From Planctomycetota bacterium (GTDB taxonomy: Bacteria > Planctomycetota > Planctomycetia > Pirellulales > Pirellulaceae): a stretch of DNA of 64,000 bases. Every line of letters begins with the position of its first letter. Positions within the stretch are counted from its first letter, which is position 1. Location of the stretch: the NCBI GenBank assembly GCA_963204915.1, contig CAUJHS010000022.1, forward strand, positions 124,001-188,000, given 5' to 3'. Below, piece after piece: positions 43,268 through 54,851 of this stretch. The position numbers and the translations under genes were made by a program. The notes below the pieces were generated by a model that saw only the letters and a program-made list of their open reading frames with translations, did not search any database and was not told the DNA's origin.

Positions 43268-46200
43268 ATGCTGCGCGATCAAGAAGATCGGTCGGAACAG
43301 CTTGATGAACTAAAACATCTCATCGAGCATGCGGCCCACCTGTTGCCGGCCCAAGGGCCAATCACCGTCTTCGTTCACCATAACACGCTTCACGCCTTTG
43401 AAGACTTGCCGTTCGACCAGGCGGTCGTGGAAGGCTCGCGAATCTTCGGTTGTGAACCGTATCTTTCGGAAGAACGATACCGTGAGATGATGATCCATGA
43501 ACGGATTCGCACGGAAGACATTTCCGCGGTTTTGATTGACGACCTGGGGGATGAAGCCGATGTTCTGCTCGGATTTCTTGGCACGCGGTACCATTTGCGG
43601 CTAGCGATGCTCCAACATCCCTTGCGAACGGCGCCCGCCGCCGAGCTTCGCTGGGTCGTGGCGGAGACCGACGCCCTGCGCCGCTTCTCGCCCGATGTGC
43701 CGGCGTCCGTTCGCGAACGCAGTATCGAACAAACGCGGCATTGGGTCATGCGCGATCTGCGCAACGGCGGACGCCCTGTCGCGGACGACGAATTCCTCAA
43801 GAACGAAATTCACGACCTGATTCAAACCTTCGGCGAAGCCCACATCGAGGAGTGGAGCGCCGCGACCTGGGAGTCGTTTACGTTGCACGTGTTGTGGCGG
43901 ATGTGCTACCACGGCGTGCATGGCGTACATACTTCGTTCGTCCCGACTCCGCCGCCGGTGCGCGTGCGCGATGTGTTGCTGGAAACCACGGGCACCGACA
44001 GCGATGAACCCGTGAATGAGTTGCTGATCCGCTTTTGCGGCGCCTTCCTGGACCAAGGTTTTGCACATTGGCGATTGCCCAACCGCGATCAAGGGTTTTA
44101 TCGGGCTTTCCTGGCGTTGTACCGCGAACCCGGCGGACCGCCCGACGTTTGGCGCGAAGGACTTCACAAAGTTCTCGATGAGCTGGTGCGCAATCAGACC
44201 GGACCGCTGGAGTGCATCGACGAGTCGCTTTCGTTGCTGGGCGTAGCGACCGAGGAGCGCGAGGCGTTCCTTTCAGCCATCTTGCTTTCGCTGCGTGGCT
44301 TTGCCGGCATGATTTGGCAAATGGAGACGCGCGGAGATCGCGTAGCGCACCCCGCGCCGACCGGCAGCCTGATTGAGTTTCTCGCCGTCCGACTCATTCT
44401 GGAGCGGTTCGCTCTGGCGCATGCCGCCCGTGAAGGATTGGGATTTCGCGGACCCCTGGAGGAGTTGCGCACCGCGGCGCGGCGCGCCGTGACGCCTGAA
44501 CCAGGGCATTACGCGGTGAGTGTCGAACAACGCGCCTTCATGGTTTTCCAACTCGCCCAGGCGTTGGCCTGGAAGCCACAAGATCTATACGGCATGAAGC
44601 AAGCGGAATGGGCGACGCTCGTTCAAGAGATTGAAGCGTTCTCTGACGTTGAACGCCGGCGCATTTATCATCAGGCATTCGAGCGGTTGTACATGAACCA
44701 GGCGCTTGACGCGCTAACCTTGCATCAGCGCCGCGACGATCAAGCGGCCGCGACGCCACGTTTGCGACGCGCGGGAGCAACTTCGAACGGCAACCCGAGC
44801 GGGAATGGCCGCGCGAGCAAGCCCAAGTTCCAACTGATCACTTGTATTGACGATCGCGAGGAATCGTTTCGACGCCATTTAGAGGAGATCGAGCCCGCGT
44901 GTGAAACGTTTGGTGCAGCGGGATTTTTTGGCGTGGTTATGTACTACCGCGGTTTGACCGATGCGCACTTTACGCCGCTGTGCCCGATCATTTTACGTCC
45001 GTCACATTACGTCGAGGAAGAGCCGGTCTACATCTTCGAAGAAACCCATCGACGCCGGTCGCAAACGCGGCGCGTGCTCGGCGCCGCGACCCACCGCTGG
45101 CACATTGGAAGCCGCACCTTACTGGGCGGCGTGTTCACCTCGCTGTTTGGCTCGTTAGCCTCTTTTCCGCTCGTGACACGCGTCCTGTTTCCACGGCTAA
45201 CCGCCAAACTTCGAAAAAAGTTCGGCGGTTTGGTGCAATCGCCTCCCGTCACCCAATTGCGTTTAGAACGTGGAAGCGATGTTCCGCCCGGCCCCCACAA
45301 GGAGGCGATGGGATACACCGTCGACGAAATGGCCGGCATCGTCGAACGGCAACTCCGCGATATCGGCCTGACTTCGCGTTTTGCCCGACTGGTGGTCTTC
45401 GTAGGGCATGGTTCGTCGAGCCTGAACAACCCGCACGAATCGGCCTATAACTGTGGCGCGTGCGCGGGAAGCCGCGGCGGGCCCAACGCCCGAGCGTTTG
45501 CCCGCATGGCGAATGATTCGCGCGTTCGCGACTTGTTGTTCAAACGCGGCCTGACCATTCCTCAAGACGTGGTTTTCATCGGCGCCTACCACAACACCTG
45601 TAGCGATAGCGTCACGTTCTTCGATCTTGACCGGCTGCCCGCTTCACACAAAACAGACTTTGACGCAACGCTGGAAGTGATCGATGAGGCCCGCAAGCGC
45701 AACGCTCACGAACGATGCCGGCGTTTCGAAACCGCGCCGTTGACGCTCTCGCCGGAAGCGGCGCTGCGACATGTGGAAGGTCGCTCCGAAGACCTCGCTC
45801 AAACCCGACCCGAATACAATCACGCCACGAACGCCGTCACCCTCGTGGCGCGACGTTCCCGCTCGCGAGGATTGTTTTTAGACCGCCGCACCTTCCTGAC
45901 CTCGTACGACCCCGCTGGTGACGATGAACATCACACGATCTTGGCGCGCATCCTGAGGGCCGCCATTCCGGTATGTGCGGGCATCAGCCTGGAGTATTAC
46001 TTCTCGTGCGTTGATCCCGCGGGGTGGGGCTGCGGCACTAAGCTGCCGCATAATGTCGCGTCGCTGCTGGGCGTGATGGCCGGCGCCGCGAGCGACCTTC
46101 GCACCGGCTTGTCGAATCAGATGGTGGAAATCCACGAACCGCTGCGACAACTGTTCGTGATTGAGACGACACCCGAAGGCATGCTGCAAATCATGCGCGA

Positions 46201-46432
46201 GAACGAGCAGATCGATCGACTCGTGCGAAATGAATGGGTCTTTCTGGCGACGCTAAGCCCCCACTCGTCGGAAATTCACGTGTTCCGCAACGGCCGGTTT
46301 GAACGTCGCCGACCAGGATCCAACACCTTGCCTGAGGTGGATTCGTCGCAGGACTGGTATCGCGGTTGGCGCGGCCATTTGGGTTTCGCACGTGTGCGCG
46401 CCGCCATGTCGTCGCCATCGGAGGACGCGTAA
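43268..46432 (+). CDS. dabA: DabA, inorganic-carbon uptake subunit (DUF2309)
   Basis: About 1054 residues from the ATG at 43268 (a TTG at 43223 is possible). DabA is a beta-carbonic-anhydrase-like, zinc-dependent protein working with a membrane partner to trap CO2/bicarbonate, powered by an ion gradient. Zinc/active-site residues match the known pattern: Cys526 and Asp528 ([10 protein letters not shown]), His714 (VGHGSSS) and Cys729 ([12 protein letters not shown]), with the same 15-residue His-Cys spacing as in the Halothiobacillus enzyme. N-terminal [11 protein letters not shown] is a further hallmark. It is 50 bases from dabB. Confidence 0.94.
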   Translation: MLRDQEDRSEQLDELKHLIEHAAHLLPAQGPITVFVHHNTLHAFEDLPFDQAVVEGSRIFGCEPYLSEERYREMMIHERIRTEDISAVLIDDLGDEADVLLGFLGTRYHLRLAMLQHPLRTAPAAELRWVVAETDALRRFSPDVPASVRERSIEQTRHWVMRDLRNGGRPVADDEFLKNEIHDLIQTFGEAHIEEWSAATWESFTLHVLWRMCYHGVHGVHTSFVPTPPPVRVRDVLLETTGTDSDEPVNELLIRFCGAFLDQGFAHWRLPNRDQGFYRAFLALYREPGGPPDVWREGLHKVLDELVRNQTGPLECIDESLSLLGVATEEREAFLSAILLSLRGFAGMIWQMETRGDRVAHPAPTGSLIEFLAVRLILERFALAHAAREGLGFRGPLEELRTAARRAVTPEPGHYAVSVEQRAFMVFQLAQALAWKPQDLYGMKQAEWATLVQEIEAFSDVERRRIYHQAFERLYMNQALDALTLHQRRDDQAAATPRLRRAGATSNGNPSGNGRASKPKFQLITCIDDREESFRRHLEEIEPACETFGAAGFFGVVMYYRGLTDAHFTPLCPIILRPSHYVEEEPVYIFEETHRRRSQTRRVLGAATHRWHIGSRTLLGGVFTSLFGSLASFPLVTRVLFPRLTAKLRKKFGGLVQSPPVTQLRLERGSDVPPGPHKEAMGYTVDEMAGIVERQLRDIGLTSRFARLVVFVGHGSSSLNNPHESAYNCGACAGSRGGPNARAFARMANDSRVRDLLFKRGLTIPQDVVFIGAYHNTCSDSVTFFDLDRLPASHKTDFDATLEVIDEARKRNAHERCRRFETAPLTLSPEAALRHVEGRSEDLAQTRPEYNHATNAVTLVARRSRSRGLFLDRRTFLTSYDPAGDDEHHTILARILRAAIPVCAGISLEYYFSCVDPAGWGCGTKLPHNVASLLGVMAGAASDLRTGLSNQMVEIHEPLRQLFVIETTPEGMLQIMRENEQIDRLVRNEWVFLATLSPHSSEIHVFRNGRFERRRPGSNTLPEVDSSQDWYRGWRGHLGFARVRAAMSSPSEDA

Positions 46433-46482
46433 AGCCGAGCCAACTCCTTAGTGCGTGGCTTACGCCTCGCTGCATCTTTGTT

Positions 46483-47883
46483 ATGGACTACAACACGATT
46501 TTTACGGTCTTGGGCATTTGCGTGGTCGCTGCTCCAGCTGTGCTGGTGGCGGCCATGGGCCTGATGGCGCTTTTGGATCGCTCGCCTAGCGAAGCGGCGA
46601 TGGGACAACTCACGCAGGCCGCCGTGGTCACGGGTCTATTGGCCGCTATGGCGATTCTGGGGCTAATGCTCCTGCTCGACACGCGCCACGTGCCAATCGA
46701 ACTGGGCAACTGGGTCATCATTCCCGAACAACACTTTCACTTCAAACTCAAGTTCGTGTTTGATCGCCTGTCGGTCCCGTTTGTAATCCTGTCGTATCTC
46801 TTGTGCGGGACCGTAGGAGCGTTCTCCCATGTGTACTTGCTACGTGAGCCCGGGCGCATGCGGTTCTTCCTGTTATACGCCTTGTTCTTGCTGGGCATGA
46901 TTGTCACGTCGCTGTCGGGCACCATCGAGACCTTGTTCTTTGGTTGGGAGTTAGTGGGCCTATCGTCCGCGCTGCTTGTGGCGTTTTTTCAGGATCGCGC
47001 CGCGCCGGCCCGCAACGGGCAATGGGTGTGGACGGTTTATCGTGTGGCGGATGCGGCGTTCCTGGTCGCCGCGCTGACCATGCATCATCTGACGGGCGGC
47101 GGCGAGTTCGACAAGCTCATGGGCGCCGGCCCCTGGCCCGAAGGACAAGCCGCGCTCACGCCGAATCAAGCCTTGTTTGTCGGCGCCTTATTGCTCGTGG
47201 CGGCGGCGGGAAAGTCCGGGCTCGTCCCCTTTACGGGATGGCTGCCTCGCGCGATGGAAGGCCCCACGCCCTCCAGTGCGATCTTTTACGGCGCTCTGTC
47301 GGTCCATTTGGGTGCGTTCCTATTATTGCGCGTCAGTCCGATTCTGAAACTTTCTCCTTTACTGTGCGCCGCGATCGTCACGCTCGGTTTGCTCACGGCG
47401 ATCTTGGCGGCCATGGCGGCGCGCGTCCAGTCGGATGTGAAGAGCGCTTTGGCGTTCTCCTCCGCCACGCAAGTCGGAATCATTGTGGCCGAGATCGGCC
47501 TGGGGCTGTACTACATCGCTTTAGCGCACATTTTGGGTCACGCTTGCCTGCGTACGCTCCAACTCCTCCGAGCGCCAACGTTGTTACGCGATTACGCCAC
47601 CCTGGAGAACGCCATTGGCGCTCGGTTGTCGCATCCGTCGCGATTGTGGGAACGAAGCGTCCCGGCGGGTCTTCGCCTTTGGCTCTATCGCTTGGCGCTC
47701 GAGCGAGGCTATCTCGACGCGTGGCTGGCCGATTACGGCGTCCGCCCTGTGGTGCGCGTGTTTCAGTGGTGTGACCGCATGGAACGGAAGTGGACTGATT
47801 TTCTATCTGGCGGGCAATCGCGAGAGTCCGACCGCGTGCAACCTTCGCCCGAAACCCTCGAGCGGTTGGAGAAACTCCTATGA
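46483..47883 (+). CDS. dabB: DabB, NuoL-like membrane subunit
   Basis: About 466 residues from the ATG at 46483. It is an integral membrane protein of the proton-conducting NADH-quinone oxidoreductase (NuoL/MrpA) family, with about 12 helices and the conserved [18 protein letters not shown] and [18 protein letters not shown] blocks, including the key Glu and Lys for ion translocation. In DAB systems it couples an ion gradient to CO2 hydration by DabA. It overlaps the following gene by 4 bases (ATGA), so translation is coupled. Confidence 0.9.
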   Translation: MDYNTIFTVLGICVVAAPAVLVAAMGLMALLDRSPSEAAMGQLTQAAVVTGLLAAMAILGLMLLLDTRHVPIELGNWVIIPEQHFHFKLKFVFDRLSVPFVILSYLLCGTVGAFSHVYLLREPGRMRFFLLYALFLLGMIVTSLSGTIETLFFGWELVGLSSALLVAFFQDRAAPARNGQWVWTVYRVADAAFLVAALTMHHLTGGGEFDKLMGAGPWPEGQAALTPNQALFVGALLLVAAAGKSGLVPFTGWLPRAMEGPTPSSAIFYGALSVHLGAFLLLRVSPILKLSPLLCAAIVTLGLLTAILAAMAARVQSDVKSALAFSSATQVGIIVAEIGLGLYYIALAHILGHACLRTLQLLRAPTLLRDYATLENAIGARLSHPSRLWERSVPAGLRLWLYRLALERGYLDAWLADYGVRPVVRVFQWCDRMERKWTDFLSGGQSRESDRVQPSPETLERLEKLL

Positions 47884-49346
47884 CCGAGTTGCATTTTCCT
47901 TGGTTGGAGCTTGCGATCTTTGTACCGCTCTTCGGCGCGCTATGGGTATCGCGCGTGGCCGAGTCGGAAAGGGCTCAAAATCACTGTGCGGTGTTTTGCG
48001 GTTTGACCTTGGCGTGCGCGTTTGGCGCGTGGCAAGATTTTCGTTGGCTTCAAGTGATTCAAGGTTTGACCGTCGTCGAAGCGCACGACCACTGGGACCT
48101 GGTGTCGAAGGCCCTGGGGCGAGAGGTGTTCGTCGTCGATCAATTGAACGCACCGCTGCTGTCGCTGGCGGCTCTGCTTTACCTAATGACCGTCGTCGCC
48201 ACGTTGCGGACCAAGGTGCGCCGGTTCGCATTCGCCTGGACGCTCATCTCCGAGGCGATCTTGCTCGCCACACTCAGTTGCAAAGAACCCTGGGGCGTCA
48301 TCGCACTACTCGTCATAGGCACGATCCCGCCATGGGTTGAATTGCGAGCGCGGCAGAAGTCGACGCGCGTCTACACCGCCCACATGGGATTATTCATCGT
48401 ACTGCTGGTGGCCGGTTGGGGTCTGGTGGAATGGGAAGGCTCTCAAGCCCAACATTCGCTGTTCCCCGTGGCGTTGCTCGCTGCGGCGGTCTTGCTGCGC
48501 AGCGGCATTGTGCCCGTTCACTGCTGGATGACCGACTTGTTTGAGAAAGCCACTTTTGGCGGCGCACTGCTTTACGTCACGCCCATGGTCGGCGCCTACG
48601 CGGCGGTCCGGCTGGTGTTGCCCATCGCCCCGGACTGGGCGCTCCGCAGCATTGCGTTGATCTCGCTGTTTACCGCTGTGTACGCGGCAGGGATGGCGCT
48701 TGTCCAACGCGAGGCGCGTCGATTCTTTTGCTACCTGTTTTTGAGTCACTCTTCGCTCGTGTTAGTGGGTCTGGAAACCGCCGCCCCCGTCGGCTTGACC
48801 GGCGCCCTATGCGTGTGGCTCTCGGTGGGGCTAGCGCTTTCAGGATTTGGCCTGACGCTCCGGGCGATCGAGTCGCGCACGGGGCGACTGTCGCTGGCTG
48901 ACCATCACGGCATGCACGAACATACGCCAATCTTGGCGGCTTTCTTCCTGTTGACGGGTTTAGCCAGCGTTGGTTTCCCAGGCACCTTTGGCTTCGTCGG
49001 CGCCGAGTTGCTCGTGGACGGCGTCGTACAGATTTACCCCTATGTGGGTGTGACGGTGGTGCTGGCCGCTGCGTTAAATGGCATCGCGGTGTTGCATGCC
49101 TATTTTCGCGTTTTTACCGGCACGCGCCGTACGGCTTCCATCTCGCTGCGTAGCCGCCCGGTGGAGCAATTCGCCGTGCTGGCCCTGACCCTATTGATTC
49201 TTGGCGGCGGCTTGTGGCCGCAACCGGGAATCGCCTCGCGGTATCGCGCGGCGATGGAGATCGTCCAGTCGCGGCAAGGACTACACGCTCCCGCAGAAAA
49301 ACCCCCTAGCCATGAGGGCGAAAGCGTCGCCGCTGCGGCTCCTTAG
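47880..49346 (+). CDS. NuoM-like membrane subunit of the DAB operon
   Basis: A 488-residue membrane protein of the same antiporter-like family, with about 13 helices. A translocation-type motif is seen at [19 protein letters not shown] (about residue 203), although the Lys of the usual KSG motif is Arg, and at [19 protein letters not shown]. It starts in the stop of dabB. Canonical DAB systems need only DabA and DabB; a third subunit suggests a larger complex, as seen with some NuoM-like genes beside DUF2309 in nitrifiers (from memory). Function is inferred from context. Confidence 0.8.
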   Translation: MTELHFPWLELAIFVPLFGALWVSRVAESERAQNHCAVFCGLTLACAFGAWQDFRWLQVIQGLTVVEAHDHWDLVSKALGREVFVVDQLNAPLLSLAALLYLMTVVATLRTKVRRFAFAWTLISEAILLATLSCKEPWGVIALLVIGTIPPWVELRARQKSTRVYTAHMGLFIVLLVAGWGLVEWEGSQAQHSLFPVALLAAAVLLRSGIVPVHCWMTDLFEKATFGGALLYVTPMVGAYAAVRLVLPIAPDWALRSIALISLFTAVYAAGMALVQREARRFFCYLFLSHSSLVLVGLETAAPVGLTGALCVWLSVGLALSGFGLTLRAIESRTGRLSLADHHGMHEHTPILAAFFLLTGLASVGFPGTFGFVGAELLVDGVVQIYPYVGVTVVLAAALNGIAVLHAYFRVFTGTRRTASISLRSRPVEQFAVLALTLLILGGGLWPQPGIASRYRAAMEIVQSRQGLHAPAEKPPSHEGESVAAAAP

Positions 49347-49417
49347 CCTTATGGCTTTCCCGTCCTAATCTTCGCAACTACCAACTTCCATCCCGTTGAA
49401 CTATCGAGGTCGATTGT

Positions 49418-51136
49418 ATGTCACATCCATCCAAGGCCACATCGACTCCGACGCCGCATGAAATCCCACGTGGCGACGCCGCGGGATTCGCAAAGTACTT
49501 CTCGCATGACATTGTGGCGGGGTTCCTGGTGTTTCTGATCGCCCTGCCGTTGTGCCTGGGAATTGCGCTTGCGTCAGGATACCCTGCCATCGCGGGCATT
49601 TTTACGGCCATCGTTGGCGCTATTGTGACCACCTTTATTAGTAACTCCGAGTTAACGATTAAAGGCCCTGCCGCGGGCTTGATTGTCATCGCCATCGGCG
49701 CCATTGAATCGTTCGGTGGCGACGGAGCCGTGGGGGGCTTCTCGCAAAACGACATGCACGCCTACCGGCTCGTGTTGGCTGTGGGTGTGGCGGCGGCCGT
49801 GGCGCAAATTGTTCTCGGTTTGCTGCGGGCCGGCGTGCTGGGCGAGTTCTTCCCGCTCTCGGCGGTGCATGGCATGTTGGCGGCGATCGGCGTGATCATC
49901 ATCGCCAAGCAATTCCCCATTATGTTAGGAGTCGAGGCGAAAGGCGAACCACTCGAACTGCTGCGCGAAATCCCGCACTTTCTCATGGTGATGAACCCCG
50001 CGATCGCGCTCCTGGGAGGATTAAGCGTGGTCATCATGTTTCTTTGGCCGCGCATCAAAAAGATGCACCGCGTACTCGACGCGGCGCCCGCCCCCATGAT
50101 CGTGCTGCTATTCGCTGTTCCCATGGGCATGTACCTGCACCTTACGGAAAACCATAACTACACCCTGGGGGGACACCAGTTCTATTTGGGTGAAAAGTAC
50201 TTGGTGAATATGCCCGATCGCGTCTTGGGCATGTTCGACTACGTTACCTATCCCGATTTCACCGCGTTTACGAATCCTGCCACGCTGCCCACCGCGTGCA
50301 AATGGGCGTTCATGTTCTTTGCCATTGGAAGTCTCGAATCGGTTCTCAGCGCCAAAGCGATTGATCTGATTGACCCTTGGAAGCGAAAGACCAATCTAGA
50401 TCGAGATCTCATCGCCGTCGGGGTGGGCAACCTCTGCAGCGCCATGGTCGGCGGTTTGCCCATGATTTCGGAAATTGTGCGCAGCAAAGCAAACCTCGAC
50501 AACGGCGCCCGAACGCGCTTTGCCGACTTATGGCACGGCGTGTTTCTGCTGGCGTGCGTTGCGCTGATCCCTATGTACTTGCACTTGATCCCCCTGGCCG
50601 CGCTCGCAGCCATGCTGGTGTTCGTCGGTTTTCGGCTCGCGCATCCCAGCGAGTTTTACCACGTCTACAAGATTGGTAAGGAGCAATTGGCGGTGTTTGT
50701 CATCACGCTGATCGGCGTGTTAGCCACCGATTTGCTCGTCGGCGTGGCCATTGGCGTGGGGGTCGAACTGATGCTTCATTTGATGCACGGCGTTCCGATG
50801 CGTTCGGTGTTCAAGCCGCATCTGGATGTGGAAGAACAGGCTGACGGTTCGATCTTTGTGGCCGCGCGATACTCCGCAGTCTTCACCAATTGGATTTTAT
50901 TCCGCCGGCAACTGGTGCGGGTAGGACTAGAGGATCGCAAAAACGTGGTTTTGGACCTTTCCCAAACCCGCCTCGTCGATCATAGCGTGATGGAAAAGCT
51001 GCACGAGCTTGAACGCGATTTCCAGTTACAAGGACTTCGCCTGGAAGTGGTTGGTTTGGACCAACATCTCGCATTTTCCGATCACCCGCTTTCGGCTCGC
51101 AAAGCCCCCGCGCAGCCAACAGCGGTCATTTCCTAA
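49418..51136 (+). CDS. SulP-family anion transporter with STAS domain
   Basis: A 572-residue membrane protein. It has the SulP transmembrane core (about 25-440; [55 protein letters not shown]) and a C-terminal STAS-like domain (about 470-555). The SulP family carries sulfate, bicarbonate and other anions. Lying 70 bases after the DAB genes, it most likely imports bicarbonate, like BicA, but sulfate cannot be excluded. Confidence 0.87.
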   Translation: MSHPSKATSTPTPHEIPRGDAAGFAKYFSHDIVAGFLVFLIALPLCLGIALASGYPAIAGIFTAIVGAIVTTFISNSELTIKGPAAGLIVIAIGAIESFGGDGAVGGFSQNDMHAYRLVLAVGVAAAVAQIVLGLLRAGVLGEFFPLSAVHGMLAAIGVIIIAKQFPIMLGVEAKGEPLELLREIPHFLMVMNPAIALLGGLSVVIMFLWPRIKKMHRVLDAAPAPMIVLLFAVPMGMYLHLTENHNYTLGGHQFYLGEKYLVNMPDRVLGMFDYVTYPDFTAFTNPATLPTACKWAFMFFAIGSLESVLSAKAIDLIDPWKRKTNLDRDLIAVGVGNLCSAMVGGLPMISEIVRSKANLDNGARTRFADLWHGVFLLACVALIPMYLHLIPLAALAAMLVFVGFRLAHPSEFYHVYKIGKEQLAVFVITLIGVLATDLLVGVAIGVGVELMLHLMHGVPMRSVFKPHLDVEEQADGSIFVAARYSAVFTNWILFRRQLVRVGLEDRKNVVLDLSQTRLVDHSVMEKLHELERDFQLQGLRLEVVGLDQHLAFSDHPLSARKAPAQPTAVIS

Positions 51137-51353
51137 GTTGTCAGAGGACGGACTCGGAGCCCAATCATCCACGCTTGCTTGTTGACAATTACCTGCGGCG
51201 TAGCGCCTGGGTAAATTTCTGTGGGCAAGATTTCCTTGCAACGGGCGCAACGTCCTCTTATACTAAGCGCGCTTTGAACCCGCCGAGTCGCCTGCGAACA
51301 CCCCCCGACCGATTGGGCTTTGCCAATTGCTCGATCCATTCGGGGGAGCGTAG

Positions 51354-52106
51354 GTGAATACCGTCCTGGCGCCGCCCCTCGGGAGTCGGTCCTCTACGGA
51401 ACACGTCGGGGAGTTTGCTTTCTCCTTGACTAACGCTTCCTGGTTTCCTCTCACGCAAGGTGGGTGGATGATCGAGATCCGGCATAAAGAATCCCAGGAT
51501 GTCATTTACCGCTGCGAAGCGCAAGCGTTGGCGGGTCAGCGTTTGCAGGGCGTGCGGCTTGCGGGCGCTGACCTTTCGGGCCGCAACCTGTGCGATTGTG
51601 ATTTGAGCAATACCGACCTGCGCGACGTTAACTTTACGGGAGCCGAACTCGGCGGGGCGTTGTTCCAAGGCGCCATTCTCACGGGAGCCGATCTGAGCGA
51701 AGCCAACGCGCCCGGCGCGAACTTTACGGAAGCTAGCATGGAGCGAGTAACCGCTCATGGCGCCAATTTTGCAGGGGCGATCTTCCGTTACTCCAAAATG
51801 CCCGACTGCGATATGAGCCGGGCGGTTTTGATCGGCTGCGACCTTAGCATTGCCGACATGCGCGGGGTGTTTCATAAAGCGAACCTCTCGCGCGCGGATT
51901 TGCGCGGCGCTAATCTTACGGGCGCCGACCTATCCGAGGCCGATTTGACCGCCGCCAATATGACCAAAGCGCTGACCGCCGGTCTAAAGCTCAGCGGCGC
52001 GAAGGTCGAGGGCGCCGTCAATACGCATGGCCAGCGCATGCATAACTTCGGTAAAGCCGGGGTTCGCAAACCGCCGCCAAAACCTTGGTGGCAGTTCTGG
52101 GGTTAA
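51354..52106 (+). CDS. Pentapeptide-repeat protein
   Basis: A 250-residue protein starting at GTG 51354, which has a strong GGGGGAG box five bases upstream; an ATG at 51468 (residue 39) is an alternative. Residues about 60-230 consist of A(D/N)LxX pentapeptide repeats (GADLSGRNLCDCDLSNTDLR and so on), forming a right-handed quadrilateral beta-helix. Such proteins can mimic DNA or bind proteins; no specific role can be read. The C-terminus ends in a Pro/Trp-rich tail (KPWWQFWG). Confidence 0.9.
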   Translation: MNTVLAPPLGSRSSTEHVGEFAFSLTNASWFPLTQGGWMIEIRHKESQDVIYRCEAQALAGQRLQGVRLAGADLSGRNLCDCDLSNTDLRDVNFTGAELGGALFQGAILTGADLSEANAPGANFTEASMERVTAHGANFAGAIFRYSKMPDCDMSRAVLIGCDLSIADMRGVFHKANLSRADLRGANLTGADLSEADLTAANMTKALTAGLKLSGAKVEGAVNTHGQRMHNFGKAGVRKPPPKPWWQFWG

Positions 52107-52122
52107 GCGATAGGACGGCGGC

Positions 52123-52770
52123 ATGGGGCGCGTCAACAAGCAGGTTCTCGCGGCGATCAACCACGTTCGCAACGCCGACCCCGTTATATCCCGCATCATC
52201 GAGGAGGTAGGACCTTTCACCTTACGGTTGGAGCGCGATCGCTTTCAAATGCTGGTCCGCTCGATCATCGCCCAGCAAATCTCAACCAGCGCCGCCCATT
52301 CGATTCGTCGACGGTTAGAGAATCTGGCTGGTCCTGAAGGCCTGACTCCTGCGCGTCTTGCCAGCTTGTCGGTAGCGGAATTGCGCACCGCGGGCATTTC
52401 ACCGCAAAAAGCGTCCTACTTGCAGGATCTTGCCCAGCGCGTGGCTGCTGGCGATGTCCAATTGAGGCGCATCGGCCGGCGGTCAGATGAACAAATCATT
52501 GAGCAGCTCACGCAAATCAAAGGAATTGGGCGTTGGACGGCCCAAATGTTCCTGATTTTCTCCCTCGGCCGATGGGATGTGTTTCCTTATGACGACCTCG
52601 GGGTCCGAACGGCGTTGCGTTGGCATTATGGGCTCGACGATCTTCCCGACAAGGCCACCAGCCAGACAATTGCCGAACCTTGGCGACCCTATGCCACTGT
52701 GGCCGTCTGGTATTGTTGGCGCTCGCTCGATCGACGCCGACAGACGAAGCCCAAAAACAAGGCGATCTGA
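52123..52770 (+). CDS. AlkA-type DNA-3-methyladenine glycosylase
   Basis: A 215-residue HhH-GPD glycosylase. The N-terminal region has FQMLVRSIIAQQISTSAA (about 41-58). The helix-hairpin-helix is LTQIKGIGRWTAQMFL (about 128-143) and the catalytic Asp is in VFPYDDLGVRTAL (about 152-164). It removes alkylated bases such as 3-methyladenine. The C-terminus is basic. It follows the pentapeptide gene by 16 bases but is probably unrelated in function. Confidence 0.9.
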   Translation: MGRVNKQVLAAINHVRNADPVISRIIEEVGPFTLRLERDRFQMLVRSIIAQQISTSAAHSIRRRLENLAGPEGLTPARLASLSVAELRTAGISPQKASYLQDLAQRVAAGDVQLRRIGRRSDEQIIEQLTQIKGIGRWTAQMFLIFSLGRWDVFPYDDLGVRTALRWHYGLDDLPDKATSQTIAEPWRPYATVAVWYCWRSLDRRRQTKPKNKAI

Positions 52771-52889
52771 TTCGCGCTGCGCGAGCTTCATCGGCCAAAG
52801 CGTCCAACACTTCTTGAACGCGATGTCTGCAACGTTGCCACGGCGGCGTATCGAATACGCAACGCCGGGTTCACGTTCGCCAATAGATC

Positions 52890-53501
52890 TTAGCGTTGAA
52901 TGACCGCGCCTTGCCGCGGGAGCGAATCATGCATTCGCATTACGCCTCCAATAGGAGCCGGGCTGCGAGCAATCGAAGTGGCTCCGCCCGTTTCTGTTAA
53001 GGTCAAGGGTTGACCCGTGTCGCTATTGATCGCCACGCGACGAGTCACGGTTTCTTCGACAAAGTCCATCGTGCGCTGCGGCGTGCGAACCACCCGTTCT
53101 TCGGGGATCGTCTCGCGATAGGTTACCGGGGTGCGAACCACTTGGTTTTGCAGCTCCCAGCGCGTTACGGGCACCATGTGGTAGGCCACATGGGCCGGTT
53201 TGAACGGATTCCACCAGTCATGAACTTTTGGTTGCCATTCATATTGCACGACGGGAACCAGCACATTGCGATCCGCCTCCGCTATTTGGGTGGTTACCCG
53301 ATCCACCAGTACGGTCTCGCGACGTTCCTGCCAAGTCGTGGTTGCGACGGGTTTTCGCACCACTTCGGTTGTTTCTCGATACGTCACCCCGTCCGCGCCA
53401 ATGACATCGCGAACGCCTTGTCCCCAGGCAACCTGGGACAAACCAACACAGCCCGCAAAGGCTCCCACAATCAGACAGTTCGTGAAGCGAGCAACTCGCA
53501 T
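52890..53501 (-). CDS. Exported planctomycete protein with repeated charged segments
   Basis: About 203 residues from the ATG at 53501 (GGGAG seven bases upstream). A signal peptide (MRVARFTNCLIVGAFAGCVG) precedes a beta-rich region with repeated Arg-Glu-Thr-Val-type segments (YRETTEVVRKPVATTTWQER; TPVTYRETIPEERVVRTPQ), a pattern I have seen in secreted planctomycete proteins. No enzyme motif is visible. The function is unknown. Confidence 0.75.
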   Translation of the reverse strand: MRVARFTNCLIVGAFAGCVGLSQVAWGQGVRDVIGADGVTYRETTEVVRKPVATTTWQERRETVLVDRVTTQIAEADRNVLVPVVQYEWQPKVHDWWNPFKPAHVAYHMVPVTRWELQNQVVRTPVTYRETIPEERVVRTPQRTMDFVEETVTRRVAINSDTGQPLTLTETGGATSIARSPAPIGGVMRMHDSLPRQGAVIQR

Positions 53502-53838
53502 CCTGCGGCTCCCGAAGTGATGAGGGACAACACATTCACCAGAGAAAACCAACCGAATCCTTCGGCAATTCTCTCACCTGTTCCGACCGGCGCCGACCAA
53601 TTCGCACGTCGCCGGGTGTCCCTGTCATCGGCAAAAATATTCGTTGGCTTAAACCAATATTTCTCAAAAATCGACGAATACCAATCGGGACGCCTCATCT
53701 TGATTTCCTGCCTGTCACCCCCCACTTCTTGCGGTAGACCGCATGGTCTCCTGCCCTTCACTTGACCGCCGCGCAGAATATCCGTTTTATGAAGTCCAAG
53801 CTTCTACTGCGTTTCATACTGTCGTAAGGAATTGCGCC

Positions 53839-54183
53839 ATGAGCGATAAAACGATTTTTAAGCGAATCATTGACCGTGAGATCCCAGCAACCATCATCTA
53901 TGAGGACGATCAGTGCTTAGCGTTTAAAGATATTGATCCGAAAGCCCCAGTTCATGTGCTGGTGATCCCGAAGAAGGAAATCCCGTCGGTAAGTCATCTC
54001 GAAACCGCCGATGCGGCTTTGATGGGCCATCTCTGGTCGGTAATCCCCCGTTTAGCTAATGACCTTGGCCTGGAGGGAGGATATCGCGTCGTCGTTAACT
54101 GTGGACGCGATGCAGGGCAAGCCGTTGACCATCTCCACTTTCATTTGCTCGGCGGCCGCAAAATGACGTGGCCCCCCGGATAG
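53839..54183 (+). CDS. HIT-family nucleotide hydrolase
   Basis: 114 residues from the ATG at 53839, with AAGGA eight bases upstream; a longer frame to 53743 lacks a signal. The histidine triad is in [14 protein letters not shown] (about 95-108), with the N-terminal [19 protein letters not shown] block typical of HINT-like proteins. It hydrolyses AMP-linked substrates such as AMP-lysine or adenosine 5'-phosphoramidate. Confidence 0.92.
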   Translation: MSDKTIFKRIIDREIPATIIYEDDQCLAFKDIDPKAPVHVLVIPKKEIPSVSHLETADAALMGHLWSVIPRLANDLGLEGGYRVVVNCGRDAGQAVDHLHFHLLGGRKMTWPPG

Positions 54184-54381
54184 CGGATGGCATTCCATTG
54201 CATCGCCAAACCACGGGCGTGGCTAGAGCATCTCCTGGACCGTTCAACACAGTTTGATCGCGCTTTTCAACACCCCCCCTTCATCACAAGACGTCACCCG
54301 ACTGCGTAGCCCTATCCCTACGCTCGACTTCTTATCAATTTGACTCCAAGCCGTAATAAGCGCTGCTGCGCGAGTGAAAAT

Positions 54382-54434
54382 CCCCTAAAAATGATGGACT
54401 TTTAGCCTCCGCAAAAATAGGGGCCGGTTTTTTT
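54382..54434 (+). terminator. Overlapping hairpins ending in a T-run
   Basis: Three short inverted repeats overlap: CTAAAA/TTTTAG (54385-54390 with 54400-54405), CCCCTA/TAGGGG (54382-54387 with 54418-54423) and GCCTC/GGGGC (54405-54409 with 54420-54424). Seven Ts follow (54428-54434). The first two cannot form fully at the same time. A plain terminator for the HIT gene is simplest; an attenuator is possible. Confidence 0.45.
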
Positions 54435-54661
54435 GAAATCGTCGGAACAAAAGTCAAGCAATGCACGTCCAATAGCAACGTTAGGATTTTGTCCGAACCC
54501 CTCCTTTGAAGAAATGGGGAGTGGCGTTTCCAACTCAGCCAGAACGCTGTTCGCGCGAGACCCTCGCTGGTGAGTATCAAATACGTCGCACAATCCAAAT
54601 AACCATTACTTGGATTTTTAGGAAAGATGGGAGATTTGGGATACACTCCCCCCGTAAATCT

Positions 54662-54689
54662 TTGCAATGGTTTGCGCCGTGTTTATAAT
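54662..54689 (+). promoter_or_regulatory. Promoter of the giant surface-protein gene
   Basis: TTGCAA (54662-54667), 16 bases, then a perfect TATAAT (54684-54689). Transcription would begin near 54696, giving a leader of about 155 bases before the ATG at 54852. Confidence 0.6.
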
Positions 54690-54851
54690 CGATCTTGCCG
54701 CATAGGGAGCCTCGCCCGCAATTCGGGGCTGGTCTGGGATGAGGTAGCCGTTCACCTGCTCTGGTACTTCCACGGTTCATAGCAAGAAGGTTGCGCGCCT
54801 TCGGCTCCTGCACCCTGTTCGCATTTTCGCACCTGTCGAGACTATACGTTC

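Larger units (their letters stand above)
54184..54851. other. Long non-coding region before the giant surface protein
   Basis: About 670 bases with no supportable gene. It holds a stem-loop/terminator region (54382-54434), a second weak hairpin (AATCCAA / TTGGATT near 54590-54617, followed by TTT) and a promoter at 54662. The stretch 54360-54660 is noticeably richer in A and T than the neighbours. Confidence 0.5.
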
